Source: JAVVUQ01 sp036653075 (GTDB taxonomy: Bacteria; Bacillota; Clostridia; Christensenellales; CAG-314). From it: DNA of 24,127 nucleotides. Position numbers and translations under genes: made by a program. The notes beneath the pieces were generated by a model. It worked only from the letters and a program-made list of their open reading frames with translations, was not told the origin of the DNA and made no database searches. The first letter of the stretch is position 1. Every line of letters begins with the position of its first letter. Positions 8,758-16,945 of this stretch are shown in pieces. The stretch spans positions 1 through 24,127 of the forward strand of contig JAVVUQ010000015.1 of the NCBI GenBank assembly GCA_036653075.1, given 5' to 3'.

Positions 8758-8809
8758 CCATTGCTTTATTGCTTATTTTTAAAATATAAAAAATTGTCAT
8801 CGCTATTAT

Positions 8810-8840
8810 AAAGTAATCATATTTTTTTGGTTACTTTTTT
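8810..8840 (+). terminator. Probable terminator after sigG
   Basis: AAAGTAA and TTACTTT form a 7-bp stem around a 14-base T-rich loop and run into a T tract. It lies 52 bases after the sigG stop. Confidence 0.65.
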
Positions 8841-9095
8841 ATTTTGCTATAAAACTTTATCGCATACTCTGCTTTTATAATTTCTTCCATACTTAGAAAC
8901 TAATTATAAAGCAATAATTATCTAAGTGTTTAAAAAATACAATTACTAAAAACGCAAATAAATTGAAAAATATAAATTATATCAACATTATCTATTAAAC
9001 ATATAAAAAGCAGTAGTCTATGTTTTTTTATATTATATAATGTAATCAATACAAGTAAAAAGGTAATTAAAAAGAAAGCTTTATTTTTTAATGTA
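8841..9095. other. Gene-free AT-rich region with a two-step inverted repeat
   Basis: No gene is supported. The one structured element is at 8891-8927: ACTTAGA / TCTAAGT (outer 7 bp) enclose TAATTAT / ATAATTA (inner 7 bp), with a 3-base bulge on one side and a 6-base loop. No T tract follows on either strand, so it does not look like a terminator. It could be a protein-binding palindrome or an RNA hairpin. Confidence 0.5.
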
Positions 9096-9104
9096 TGGTA
9101 TAAT
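9096..9104 (+). promoter_or_regulatory. Extended -10 promoter element upstream of the pseudouridine synthase
   Basis: TATGGTATAAT contains a perfect -10 hexamer with the TGn extension and the TRTG form common in Gram-positive promoters. No good -35 is present at 17 bases. Initiation here would leave a leader of about 195 bases before the start at 9311, with no recognised RNA family in it. Near the gene the leader has an ATGAG/CTCAT mini-hairpin (9275-9291). Confidence 0.5.
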
Positions 9105-9310
9105 AGTATAAGGAAAGTTTGCGTTAAATTATTTAAAATCTCATATTAATTAAAATAGTTGCAAAAATTTAATTCGTTGTTTGTTTCAATAGTATATAAA
9201 ATTATTAATGTTAACAAGTTGGAAAACAAAGTAAAATTGAAAATAATAGATATTAAAGTTAAAAATTATAGCAAATGAGTAAAAATCTCATAAAGGAAAT
9301 GTTTTAGAGT

Positions 9311-10132
9311 ATGGAACAATTAAAAGCGATTTGTAAAGAAAGTAAAAGCTTGATTGAGTTTGTTGCGTTAGAGTTTGGAATAGCAAGATTTCGTGCGGAG
9401 AAGTTAATAAAAGCGGGAGATGTTAAGTTAAACGACCAAAGGCAAAAGGTTGAAGTTGAGATAAAATCGGGTGATGCCGTAGATTTATATTTATCGGAAG
9501 AAGAAGTTAGCAAGCTTAAAATCGCTATCGTCTATCAAGATGAAAACGTTATCGTAGCGTATAAGCCTTCTAAAATTGAGTCAGCAGGGCTGTATTCAAT
9601 GGAAACACGTTTATCACGCCAGTTTGATTGTAATGTTAAAGCTTGTCATCGATTGGATTATAATACTAAAGGTATCAACGTTTTTGCAATTACGGATAAT
9701 GCGTATAATGAAATACTTAAATGCTTTAAAGAACATAAAGTAAAAAAAATATATAGAGCTATGGTTTTTGGCGAACCTCAAAAACAAGCAAATTTAAAAG
9801 ACTATCTTTTTAAAGATTCTAAGCTAAAAAAATGTTATGTTACTTCGGATATGAAAAGAGGGGCTTTGCCAATCGAAACAAATTACAAATTAGTAAAGAA
9901 AAAAGGCGAAATAAGCGAATTGTTAGTTGAACCAATTACGGGCAGAACACATCAAATACGCGCGCATTTAGCGTTCCACGGTTTGTATATCGCTGGCGAT
10001 GGCAAATACGGCCTCAATGAACTTAACGAACGTTTTGGTTATAAAGAACAAGAATTGTATTGTATAAGTATAACATTTTTATTTGAACAAAACGAAACGC
10101 TTGCATATTTAAACAATAAAAAGTTTTGTTAG
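9311..10132 (+). CDS. RluA-family RNA pseudouridine synthase with S4 domain
   Basis: Isomerises specific uridines in rRNA or tRNA to pseudouridine. Residues about 11-60 form an S4 RNA-binding domain (RFRAEKLIKAGDVKLN). The catalytic domain has the RluA motif HRLDYNTKGI (113-122) with catalytic Asp116, and the later signature EPITGRTHQIRAHLAFHG, then IAGDGKYG. The usual HRLDxxTSG is altered to NTKG. At 273 residues it is a little shorter than RluC/RluD. The SD-like AAGGA is 13 bases from the ATG, farther than normal. An in-frame 10-codon ORF (9275-9307) ends 3 bases before the start, so reinitiation is possible. The target uridine cannot be assigned. Confidence 0.88.
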   Translation: MEQLKAICKESKSLIEFVALEFGIARFRAEKLIKAGDVKLNDQRQKVEVEIKSGDAVDLYLSEEEVSKLKIAIVYQDENVIVAYKPSKIESAGLYSMETRLSRQFDCNVKACHRLDYNTKGINVFAITDNAYNEILKCFKEHKVKKIYRAMVFGEPQKQANLKDYLFKDSKLKKCYVTSDMKRGALPIETNYKLVKKKGEISELLVEPITGRTHQIRAHLAFHGLYIAGDGKYGLNELNERFGYKEQELYCISITFLFEQNETLAYLNNKKFC

Positions 10133-10185
10133 TTTTTGCGTATTTGAATTTATGATAAAATTTTTGCAATAAATAAATAACAAAT

Positions 10186-10219
10186 AAAAAAACTTAAATC
10201 TATTTATTCATTTAAGTTT
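10186..10219 (-). terminator. Terminator hairpin reading on the minus strand
   Basis: AAACTTAAAT and ATTTAAGTTT form a perfect 10-bp stem around a 10-base loop. On the plus strand a run of seven A overlaps its left edge, so on the minus strand the stem runs into T residues, as an intrinsic terminator should. The plus side has only a weak T content after the stem, although it may also end the pseudouridine synthase message. It overlaps the end of the small minus-strand ORF. Confidence 0.6.
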
Positions 10220-10311
10220 AGCGTTTGTTTAGCAATAGCATAAATCAGCAACGCAACAAAAAAAATTCCGACGAAAGAGGCTGAAATACTTGCCACAATC
10301 AAATAAATCAT
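10204..10311 (-). CDS. Candidate 35-residue single-membrane-helix peptide
   Basis: On the minus strand an ATG at 10311 opens 35 codons and a TAA. The product begins MIYLIVASISASFVG, continues with a hydrophobic stretch containing FFVALLIYAIA, and ends with the polar tail KQTLNLNE, which is the layout of a one-helix membrane microprotein. In its favour: 34 of 108 bases are G or C, richer than the surrounding gap, and a terminator hairpin with T tract on the same strand overlaps its last codons. Against it: no ribosome site is visible before the ATG, and T-rich DNA readily encodes hydrophobic residues by chance. A weak TTGCCT/TACTAT pair just upstream would imply a leaderless message. No family recognised. 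Confidence 0.35.
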   Translation of the reverse strand: MIYLIVASISASFVGIFFVALLIYAIAKQTLNLNE

Positions 10312-10461
10312 ATATAATAGTATAGTTAGATAGTTTATAGGCAATAGGCTAAGTATACATAGTTAGTTTTTATTTATAAAAATTACTTGTTTGCAAGCTT
10401 TTTGCTTTTTTATAACTATTTATGCGTAAAATTATAAACATAAATATACGGAGATTTAAAT
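10312..10461. other. AT-rich gap between the small ORF and the Dabb gene
   Basis: No gene seen. A palindromic GCAAGCTTTTTGC segment lies near 10394-10406. The Dabb gene has a good ribosome site (GGAG) at its end. No promoter could be assigned with confidence. Confidence 0.4.
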
Positions 10462-10749
10462 ATGGTTAAGCACGTTGTTTTGTATAAGCTTATCGATTCA
10501 AGCGCAGCTGGCAGAAAAGCTGTTACAGAAAGACTTATGTCAATGAAAGGTAAAATTGATATTTTAAAAAATATCGAAGCGGGACAAGACTTTTTGTCAA
10601 GCGATAGAAGCTATGATGTTTGTTTGATATGCACGTTTAATACACGTGAAGATTTGACAACTTATGCGCAACATCCAGTGCATTTGCCTGTTAAAGCGTT
10701 TATGAAAACAGCAGTGGATAAAGCCGTATCTTGTGACTTTGATTGCTAA
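10462..10749 (+). CDS. Dabb (stress-responsive A/B barrel) domain protein
   Basis: A 95-residue protein made of a single Dabb domain, a dimeric ferredoxin-like alpha/beta barrel. The family pattern is clear: MVKHVVLYKL at the N-terminus, the central strand YDVCLICTFNTREDL, then YAQHPVHLPVKAFM before the end. Dabb proteins are found in stress responses and, in plants, some cyclise polyketides; bacterial single-domain members mostly have no known substrate. GGAG lies about 8 bases before the ATG. It stands alone, with long AT-rich gaps on both sides. The domain call is firm; the function is unknown. Confidence 0.85.
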   Translation: MVKHVVLYKLIDSSAAGRKAVTERLMSMKGKIDILKNIEAGQDFLSSDRSYDVCLICTFNTREDLTTYAQHPVHLPVKAFMKTAVDKAVSCDFDC

Positions 10750-10847
10750 TATATTGGAAAAACGTAAAATTGCAATGATGAATTTAAATTTTCAATTTAA
10801 GTTTTTAATTTTAATATTTGCATAAAGTATTTAATTATTGTAAAACA

Positions 10848-10877
10848 TTTTGAGAATTTAATTTTTGAGAATTTAAT
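10848..10877. repeat. Perfect 15-nt tandem duplication
   Basis: TTTTGAGAATTTAAT occurs twice back to back in the gap before the cyclophilin-like gene, upstream of its putative -10 element. It may be simple slippage or a pair of binding sites. Confidence 0.8.
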
Positions 10878-10907
10878 GGTTTAATGAAATGATTTTGAGT
10901 TTTAAAT

Positions 10908-10916
10908 TGGTATACA
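10908..10916 (+). promoter_or_regulatory. Possible extended -10 of the cyclophilin-like gene
   Basis: TTGGTATACAAT gives a TGn-extended -10 (TATACA). Alternatively TTGAGT at 10895 pairs with TATAAA at 10919 over 18 bases. Either would leave a leader of 120 bases or more. Confidence 0.4.
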
Positions 10917-11048
10917 ATTATAAACAATAAAAATCAGCTAAATTAGATATAATTTGAATTTAGAGCTTTGCAATTTAAAGTTTATCGCAATTGATTAGTA
11001 AAAAAGTGATTACGAAAGTATAAAAGATAATTATTTTTGAGGTGAAAT

Positions 11049-11819
11049 ATGAAGAAACTCGCATTGGTAATGACTATTATTATGGCATTAACATTAATGT
11101 TCGGATGTACGAACAATTTTATGTCTGACAATGAAATGATTAAATTGACGAAAAATCCTGAAGCGTCAATGACGTTGACTTACACGGACAAAAATGACGT
11201 TGTAAAGACCTTCACGATGGTATATGAATTACATTACGAAAAAGCTCCTATAACGGTTACAAATTTTGTTAATCTTATTCAAGAGAAATTTTATAATGAC
11301 AGTTTAATACATTATAGCAACGTGTCAACAAGTAGTTACGATAATATTCACTATATTGAAGGCGGAGCTTATAAAAAGACAAAAGATGAAAAAATAGTTG
11401 AAGCTATAAATAAAAAATACACCATTAAGGGCGAATTTAAAGCTAATGAGTGGAAGAAAAATGATTTAGTTCATACTATCGGCAATCTTGTTATGGATAG
11501 AACAAGCGGCGCAAACGGTTTTGATACAGCATCTACTATGTTTTATATTTGCTTATCAGACCATAACAAACGTGACGGCAATTACGCTGTTTTTGGTACG
11601 TTAAAGGGAATGAGCGGAAAAATTGGCGAACAAGTTATTCCAATGCAAGATGAAATTATTTCCACGTTTTTAAGCGATATGGCAAGTATGACGCTTACGC
11701 AAAGCGTAACAGATAAAGATGACAATTCATTTAAAATTCCTACCTATACCATAGCGATATCTATGACTGTCGATACATTTGGCACAACATTCCCATCGGC
11801 AAAAACCATTAAAAAATAA
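11049..11819 (+). CDS. Cyclophilin-like peptidyl-prolyl isomerase lipoprotein
   Basis: A secreted, membrane-anchored protein probably assisting folding of exported proteins by isomerising X-Pro bonds. The N-terminus MKKLALVMTIIMALTLMFGC is a lipoprotein signal with lipobox LMFGC and lipid-bearing Cys20. The cyclophilin core is visible: ELHYEKAPITVTNFVNLIQ, YNDSLIHY, then GNLVMDR and the active-site region TASTMFYICLSDHNKRDGNY with AVFGTLKGM, corresponding to SQFFI...LDGKHVVFG. Two canonical catalytic positions differ (FHRV is SLIHY-like; the SQFF segment is STMFY), so isomerase activity is not certain. It is larger (256 aa) than a minimal cyclophilin, with a C-terminal extension after about 195. 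GAGG lies 6 bases before the ATG. A strong terminator follows. Confidence 0.85.
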   Translation: MKKLALVMTIIMALTLMFGCTNNFMSDNEMIKLTKNPEASMTLTYTDKNDVVKTFTMVYELHYEKAPITVTNFVNLIQEKFYNDSLIHYSNVSTSSYDNIHYIEGGAYKKTKDEKIVEAINKKYTIKGEFKANEWKKNDLVHTIGNLVMDRTSGANGFDTASTMFYICLSDHNKRDGNYAVFGTLKGMSGKIGEQVIPMQDEIISTFLSDMASMTLTQSVTDKDDNSFKIPTYTIAISMTVDTFGTTFPSAKTIKK

Positions 11820-11935
11820 TTTTCTATGCTATTAGATTGTTAGATTATAATGGTGAATCACTATGGATAAATTGTCAACGATAGATATAATTTAATTATA
11901 TCATTTGCTTTGGCATTAAAATTATGCTTTTTTAC

Positions 11936-11968
11936 AAAAGGGAGTATGTGAATCATTCTCCCTTTTTT
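11936..11968 (+). terminator. Strong rho-independent terminator
   Basis: AAAAGGGAG and CTCCCTTTT form a perfect 9-bp stem around a 13-base loop, ending in six T. It lies 117 bases after the cyclophilin-like stop and separates it from the DUF512 gene. Confidence 0.92.
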
Positions 11969-12042
11969 GAGTTGTGTACGCAATATATCGGATAAAATTA
12001 TCATTAATATGAATTAAATATTGAATTTAGGTTAATTATAAA

Positions 12043-12105
12043 ATGGTAATAAATTGAAATAAAAATAAATGGTAATAAATTGAAATAAAAATAAATGGTA
12101 ATAAA
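12043..12105. repeat. 26-bp tandem repeat, 2.4 copies
   Basis: The unit ATGGTAATAAATTGAAATAA plus AAATAA occurs twice without a mismatch (12043-12068, 12069-12094) and a third time as an 11-base fragment. It sits 58 bases before the DUF512 gene, in the leader or promoter region. Copy number may vary between strains. Confidence 0.9.
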
Positions 12106-12163
12106 ATAGTTATATATTTACATTAGAGTAAGAAAATTAATATAAAAAATTAAGGATTAAAGT

Positions 12164-13456
12164 ATGTTAAAAATAGCTAATATTGATAATGGCGTAGGCG
12201 AGGAAATTGGATTAAAAATAGGAGATGAAATCATCGCTTTTAATGGTAAAGAGGTGGTAGATATTTTAGATTACAGCTATTTTGACAGTATGGATGAATT
12301 TACAATTAGAGTAAAGCGTGGCGAAAAAGTTATTGAAATTGAAGTAGAAAAAGATGAAATGGATGGAATGGGGTTAGATTTTACAGATGAGGGGTATTTG
12401 ACGCCTATTTCTTGTAGAAACAAGTGTATATTTTGTTTTGTTGATCAGTTGCCTAAGGGTATGCGCAAGACATTATATGTTAAAGATGATGATTACAGGT
12501 TAAGTTTTGTATCGGGTAATTATGTAACGTTGACGAATGTTTGTGAAAAGGAAATTCAAAGAATTATTGATATGAAATTTTCGCCGATTTATATATCGAT
12601 TCACGCAAGCGATGATGTGTTGCGGCGCAAGATGTTGGGAAATCAAAATGCTCAGCCAATAATGCCGTTACTTAAAAGGTTTGCGGAAGCTAAAATTGTT
12701 ATGCACACACAAGTAGTCTTGTGTAGCGGAATAAATGATAAAGAAAATTTGGTTAAAACGGTAAATGATTTGTATAAGTTGTATCCTTACGTAAAAAGTG
12801 TCGCTATTGTTCCAGTGGGGTTAACAAATCATAGAGAGGGACTTTCAACTTTACAAAAAATAGATAAAGCGGGAGCGATGGCGGCAATTGCAATTACGCA
12901 AGAGTTTAACAGTAAAATTTATGCAAAGCGTAAGGAAAATTTTGCTTTTTGTTCAGATGAGATGTACATAACAGCGGAAAAAGAGATTCCAATAGCGCAA
13001 TATTATGGGGCGTTTGAGCAAATAGAAAATGGAGTAGGGCTTCTTTCAGAATTTAAAAGTGATTTTTTGCGTGAATTGAAGTTATGTAAAGGTCAAAAAA
13101 GCGAATCATTTGTTATAATTACAGGCGAGTCGGCGTACGGATTTTTAACTGATTTGATAAACAAGGCAAAAGAAAAACTTCCTAAATTAGACGTTGAAAT
13201 AATTGCAATTAAAAATCAATATTTTGGCATTTCTGTTACTGTCGCAGGACTTGTGACTGGCGGCGATATAGTAAAGCAATTAAGCAATCGAGAAATTAAA
13301 GGTAAGATTTTAATTCCAAAAGTTATGCTTAAAGAATTTGACACTGTATTTTTAGATGGTATGACTATGTCGCAATTACAAGAAAAAATTGGTAAAGAAA
13401 TTGAAATTGTAGATGCGGACGGTTCATCTTTTGCAGAAGCTATATTTAATTTTTAA
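12164..13456 (+). CDS. PDZ / radical-SAM-like / DUF512 protein
   Basis: A 430-residue member of the DUF512 family. It begins with a PDZ-like segment (GLKIGDEIIAFNGKEVVD), followed by the iron-sulfur signature CRNKCIFCFVDQLPKGM with Cys84, Cys88 and Cys91 in the CxxxCxxC spacing of radical SAM enzymes, and a barrel-like centre (SPIYISIHA, HTQVVLCSGIND). The C-terminal DUF512 domain follows (YYGAFEQIENGVGLL, then ITGESAYGFL). The reaction is unknown. In Clostridia this gene is commonly next to der and plsY, as here, which suggests a ribosome- or envelope-linked role without proving it. AAGGA precedes the ATG by about 8 bases. Confidence 0.88.
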   Translation: MLKIANIDNGVGEEIGLKIGDEIIAFNGKEVVDILDYSYFDSMDEFTIRVKRGEKVIEIEVEKDEMDGMGLDFTDEGYLTPISCRNKCIFCFVDQLPKGMRKTLYVKDDDYRLSFVSGNYVTLTNVCEKEIQRIIDMKFSPIYISIHASDDVLRRKMLGNQNAQPIMPLLKRFAEAKIVMHTQVVLCSGINDKENLVKTVNDLYKLYPYVKSVAIVPVGLTNHREGLSTLQKIDKAGAMAAIAITQEFNSKIYAKRKENFAFCSDEMYITAEKEIPIAQYYGAFEQIENGVGLLSEFKSDFLRELKLCKGQKSESFVIITGESAYGFLTDLINKAKEKLPKLDVEIIAIKNQYFGISVTVAGLVTGGDIVKQLSNREIKGKILIPKVMLKEFDTVFLDGMTMSQLQEKIGKEIEIVDADGSSFAEAIFNF

Positions 13457-13590
13457 TTAATTTTTTAAATTGTCAGTAAGCGTAATATTATAAAATTGTC
13501 AATAAATCAAAAAGTAACCTTGTTATGGAAACAATAAAAAGCAACGAATTATATAAATTGTTGCAATAGTAAGTAAGGATAAGTGAAAGT

Positions 13591-14916
13591 ATGAAACCAT
13601 TGGTAGCGATAGTAGGCAGAGCGAACGTTGGAAAGTCTACGTTTTTTAATAAAGTATGTGGCGAACGTAAGTCAATAGTGTTGGATATAGCGGGTGTTAC
13701 ACGTGACCGATTGTATGCGGATACGGAGTGGCAGGGGCATAAATTTACGCTTGTGGATACTGGTGGAATACAAGTTAGCGAAGATGAGATGGCTATGCAT
13801 ATAAAGCGTCAAGCTGAAATCGCCGTTGATTTAGCGCAAGTTGTATTGTTTTTCGTAGATGGAAAAGAGGGATTAACGTCGGAAGATTTTGAAGTGGCGT
13901 CGTTATTGAGAATGAGCGTAAAGCCGATTATTATGGTAGTGAACAAGGTAGACAACTTTAAAACGTTGGATATATCTGATTTTTATCGTTTAGGAATTGG
14001 CGAAGAAATTATGCCTATATCAAGCGAGCATATGCTTGGAATTGGAGATTTATTAGATGAAGTAGTTAATTTATTTCCAAGCGAAGATAATGCTGATGAT
14101 GACGATGAAAGAATAAAAATTGCAGTTGTCGGAAAACCTAACGCTGGAAAATCCAGTTTGACTAATTGCATATTAGGATACGAGCGTACGATAGTTACGG
14201 ATATTGCAGGAACGACAAGAGATGCTATTGATACGCCTTTTGAATATGAAGGAACAAAATTCACTATTATTGATACGGCGGGTATACGCAGAAAACGTAG
14301 TATTGAAGAAGAAACAATTGAGAGTTATAGCGTAATGAGAGCTTTAGCGGCTATAAGGCGAGCAGACGTATGTCTAATTGTTATGGACGCAGGCGAAGAA
14401 ATATCCGAGCAAGATGTTAAGATTGCTGGTTATTCGCACGAACAGGGCAAACCAACGGTAATTGTCTTGAATAAATGGGACTTAATTGAAAAAGATACCT
14501 ATACAATAGAAAAATATAAAAAGCAATTACAATGTGATTTAGCTTTTATGGATTATTTTGTGTATGTCACTTTGAGCGCTAAAACTGGTCAAAGATTACC
14601 TAAGCTTATGGAATATATAAAATTAGTTTATAACAATAGCTCGTTTAGAGCGACAACAGGCGTATTAAATGACGTTCTATCCGATGCTACGGCAACGGTT
14701 GAACCGCCATCAAGAAATGGTCGTAGATTAAAAATCAAATATATTACTCAACCTATTACAAATCCGCCGACGTTTATTCTATTTGTAAATGATTCGTCAA
14801 TTATGCACTTTTCGTATGAAAGATATATAGAAAATAGCTTGCGTAAAGCCTTTAATTTGACGGGTACTCCGATAAGATTGTTTATAAGATCAACAGCTGA
14901 CAAGGATGAAAAATAA
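13591..14916 (+). CDS. der: Ribosome-assembly GTPase Der (EngA)
   Basis: A tandem-GTPase that binds and helps mature the 50S ribosomal subunit. The first G domain has GRANVGKST (9-17), DTGG (56-59) and NKVD (118-121). The second has GKPNAGKSS (181-189), DTAGIRR and NKWD. A C-terminal KH-like domain ends the protein (FILFVNDSSIMHFSYERY, then GTPIRLFIR). The 441 residues are the usual length. The first P-loop has Ala in place of the usual Pro (GRPNVGKS). AAGGA is about 12 bases before the ATG. The linker between G domains is acidic (DNADDDDE). Confidence 0.96.
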   Translation: MKPLVAIVGRANVGKSTFFNKVCGERKSIVLDIAGVTRDRLYADTEWQGHKFTLVDTGGIQVSEDEMAMHIKRQAEIAVDLAQVVLFFVDGKEGLTSEDFEVASLLRMSVKPIIMVVNKVDNFKTLDISDFYRLGIGEEIMPISSEHMLGIGDLLDEVVNLFPSEDNADDDDERIKIAVVGKPNAGKSSLTNCILGYERTIVTDIAGTTRDAIDTPFEYEGTKFTIIDTAGIRRKRSIEEETIESYSVMRALAAIRRADVCLIVMDAGEEISEQDVKIAGYSHEQGKPTVIVLNKWDLIEKDTYTIEKYKKQLQCDLAFMDYFVYVTLSAKTGQRLPKLMEYIKLVYNNSSFRATTGVLNDVLSDATATVEPPSRNGRRLKIKYITQPITNPPTFILFVNDSSIMHFSYERYIENSLRKAFNLTGTPIRLFIRSTADKDEK

Positions 14917-14919
14917 TCA

Positions 14920-14948
14920 ATGCTTTAAAGCATAATTAATTATTATGC
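14920..14948. repeat. Two overlapping inverted repeats after der
   Basis: ATGCTTTAAAGCAT (14920-14933) is a perfect palindrome. Its right end also pairs in GCATAAT/ATTATGC (14930-14948). The two stems cannot form together. A further imperfect hairpin follows to about 14973. No T tract is present, so termination is doubtful. Confidence 0.55.
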
Positions 14949-15008
14949 GGTTGCTTTGCGCAAACAATAATAAGTAATTATAATATAAAAATTGAAATAT
15001 AATTCTGT

Positions 15009-15017
15009 TGGTATAAT
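15009..15017 (+). promoter_or_regulatory. Extended -10 of the plsY promoter
   Basis: TGGTATAAT: a perfect -10 hexamer with TGn extension, 59 bases before plsY. No good -35 lies at 17 bases, as is usual for extended -10 promoters. Confidence 0.55.
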
Positions 15018-15076
15018 AAGATTATAAACGAAATTATCATTCAGCATAAAGATATCGCAAAAAATAAAGGAAAATT

Positions 15077-15760
15077 ATGATTAAAGAGTTTTGGTGGCAG
15101 TATATAATATATGCAATTGTGTGTTATTTGTTATGCAATTTTAATTTTGCTGTTTTTATTTCAAAAAAATTTAAACATCGGGATATTCGCAATATGGGCA
15201 GTGGCAACCCCGGAACAACTAATATGTTTCGCGCGTTTGGGTTGAAAGTAGGAATTTTGACTTTTATTTGTGACGCTTTAAAAGGCGCTATTTGTTCGCT
15301 TGGCGGCATATTATTATTCAAAGCGTTAGCTGGTGGGTTTACATCTTCGCCTTCAAATGAGATAATGAATGTCGCTTTATTTGGTGGATATATTGGCGGA
15401 TTTTTCGCTGGTTTAGGTCACGTTTTCCCCGCATTTTATCATTTTAAAGGAGGCAAAGGATTTGCTACTGGCGTAGGCGTATTCTTAGTTCTTAGCCCTT
15501 TATGCGCAATTTTATCGCTTATATTAGGATTTGTCCTATTACTATTTATTGATAGAATGTCAATATTTGCATTACTATTTTTTACCATTATTACACTTGA
15601 AAGCGCAATTACTTTACTACCATCGAGATGGTATTTATTTGCGCTTACTGCGATGTATTACGTTCTTGTTATTTTTGCGCATAGAAGTAACATTAAACGA
15701 CTGTATCTTGGCACAGAAAATCCTATGGGAATATCTAATATCTTTAAAAAGAAAGGTTAA
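15077..15760 (+). CDS. plsY: Acyl-phosphate glycerol-3-phosphate acyltransferase PlsY
   Basis: A membrane enzyme that transfers the acyl group of acyl-phosphate to glycerol 3-phosphate, the first step of phospholipid synthesis in most Gram-positive bacteria. All three active-site loops are visible: GSGNPGTTNMFRAFG, GHVFPAFYHFKGGKGFATG, and AHRSNIKRLYLGTENP. Hydrophobic stretches separate them, consistent with the known multi-pass fold. The 227 residues are slightly longer than average, mostly from a loop around residues 80-92. AAAGGA precedes the ATG. In many Clostridia gpsA follows; here it does not. Confidence 0.95.
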   Translation: MIKEFWWQYIIYAIVCYLLCNFNFAVFISKKFKHRDIRNMGSGNPGTTNMFRAFGLKVGILTFICDALKGAICSLGGILLFKALAGGFTSSPSNEIMNVALFGGYIGGFFAGLGHVFPAFYHFKGGKGFATGVGVFLVLSPLCAILSLILGFVLLLFIDRMSIFALLFFTIITLESAITLLPSRWYLFALTAMYYVLVIFAHRSNIKRLYLGTENPMGISNIFKKKG

Positions 15761-15953
15761 ATTTTTTGCGTTAATTTATAATTGATAATCGTAATTGTTT
15801 TATTTGTAATAAAGGATAGCGTTAAAGTGTATTTGGCATTTAACATAATGGTTATAAAATCTCTCACTAATTTAGGATTTTTTGCATAATGTGATGTGAT
15901 ACTAATTTTTTAATTAGTTTAACATTAAAGTTGCTTGTGGGGGAGAGATATAT

Positions 15954-16175
15954 ATGGTTTATGTGAGATGTCCACGCTGTGAGATTAATTATAAATATGA
16001 TTATGAACAATACTGTGATATTTGCAAAAGAGAATTGAAAGGCGAAATATTTGATAATGACGACATTGACGATTTGATTTGTCCGTTTTGTGAAAAAAAC
16101 AAATTAGATTATGGGCAAGATATGTGCGATGATTGTTATAACAAGAAAAATAAGAGAGAGGATACATATAGTTAA
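15954..16175 (+). CDS. Small double zinc-ribbon protein
   Basis: A 73-residue protein dominated by four cysteine pairs. RCPRC and YCDIC form one probable zinc site; LICPFC and MCDDC form the second. They are joined by the acidic linker FDNDDIDD. Similar short proteins starting CPRCELNY are known from Clostridia without assigned function. A very strong ribosome site (GGGGGAGAG) lies about 7 bases before the ATG. The metallophosphoesterase gene follows after 74 bases on the same strand, so co-transcription is likely. It may bind nucleic acid or another protein; I cannot tell which. Confidence 0.75.
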   Translation: MVYVRCPRCEINYKYDYEQYCDICKRELKGEIFDNDDIDDLICPFCEKNKLDYGQDMCDDCYNKKNKREDTYS

Positions 16176-16249
16176 TAACAAAATTATTAAAATAATAGTA
16201 ATAATTATAATTTAAGCGAAATGGTGATAGTTACTATGGGAGAAAATGA

Positions 16250-16945
16250 TTGAAAGTTTACGCAATAAGTGATTTACATTTGTCTGTTTCGGTAAATAAG
16301 CCAATGGACATATTTGGGACGGGCTGGGATAATTATTTAGAAAAGGTTATAGCTGACTGGAAAGAGAAGGTGGAAGATGACGATGTCGTTTTGATGCCAG
16401 GTGATTTTTCGTGGGCGATGAAATTAGAGGATGCTAAGCAAGATTTTGAACTATTAAAAGATTTAAAGGGTAAAAAGGTTATATTGCGAGGGAATCACGA
16501 TTATTGGTGGAATACTCTTAGTCAAGTTAAAAGTATTTTGCCCGTAGGATTTTATGCTTTGCAAAATGACGTAATACGTTTTGAAGATGTCTTAATTTGT
16601 GGAACGCGTGGCTGGGTATGTCCCGGAGCGGAAAAATTAACAGAACACGATACTAAAATTTATCAACGTGAAGGGGAACGCTTGAATTTGTCTATTAAGG
16701 CAATGGAGAAACAACGAAAAGAAAATGATAAGGTGGTGTGTATTATGCACTATCCGCCTTTTAATGTTTATAGAGAAGAATCGGAATTTACTCGCCAACT
16801 TGTCAAAGCCAATATTAAAACTGTTGTTTATGGGCATTTACACGGTCAAGCAAGTAGAGCGGACAAACATATAAATAGGTTTGGTATCGATTTTTATTTG
16901 GTTTCAACTGATATCGTCGAACATAAATTAATCAGAATTTTTTAA
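16250..16945 (+). CDS. Calcineurin-like metallophosphoesterase
   Basis: A two-metal phosphoesterase. The ligand motifs appear in order: SDLHL (Asp8, His10), PGDFSW (Asp52), RGNHDYWW (Asn82, His83, Asp84), IMHYPPF (His167) and YGHLHG (His196, His198). The 231 residues are a complete minimal domain. The start is a TTG with GGGAGA 7-8 bases upstream; an ATG four bases earlier is out of frame. Substrates of this subfamily may be phosphoproteins, nucleotides or phosphodiesters, and the sequence does not decide. It probably shares a message with the zinc-ribbon gene before it. Confidence 0.87.
   Translation: MKVYAISDLHLSVSVNKPMDIFGTGWDNYLEKVIADWKEKVEDDDVVLMPGDFSWAMKLEDAKQDFELLKDLKGKKVILRGNHDYWWNTLSQVKSILPVGFYALQNDVIRFEDVLICGTRGWVCPGAEKLTEHDTKIYQREGERLNLSIKAMEKQRKENDKVVCIMHYPPFNVYREESEFTRQLVKANIKTVVYGHLHGQASRADKHINRFGIDFYLVSTDIVEHKLIRIF

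Noticed and set aside
14939..14973. Terminator after der
   Set aside because: The stem is imperfect and no T tract follows on either strand.
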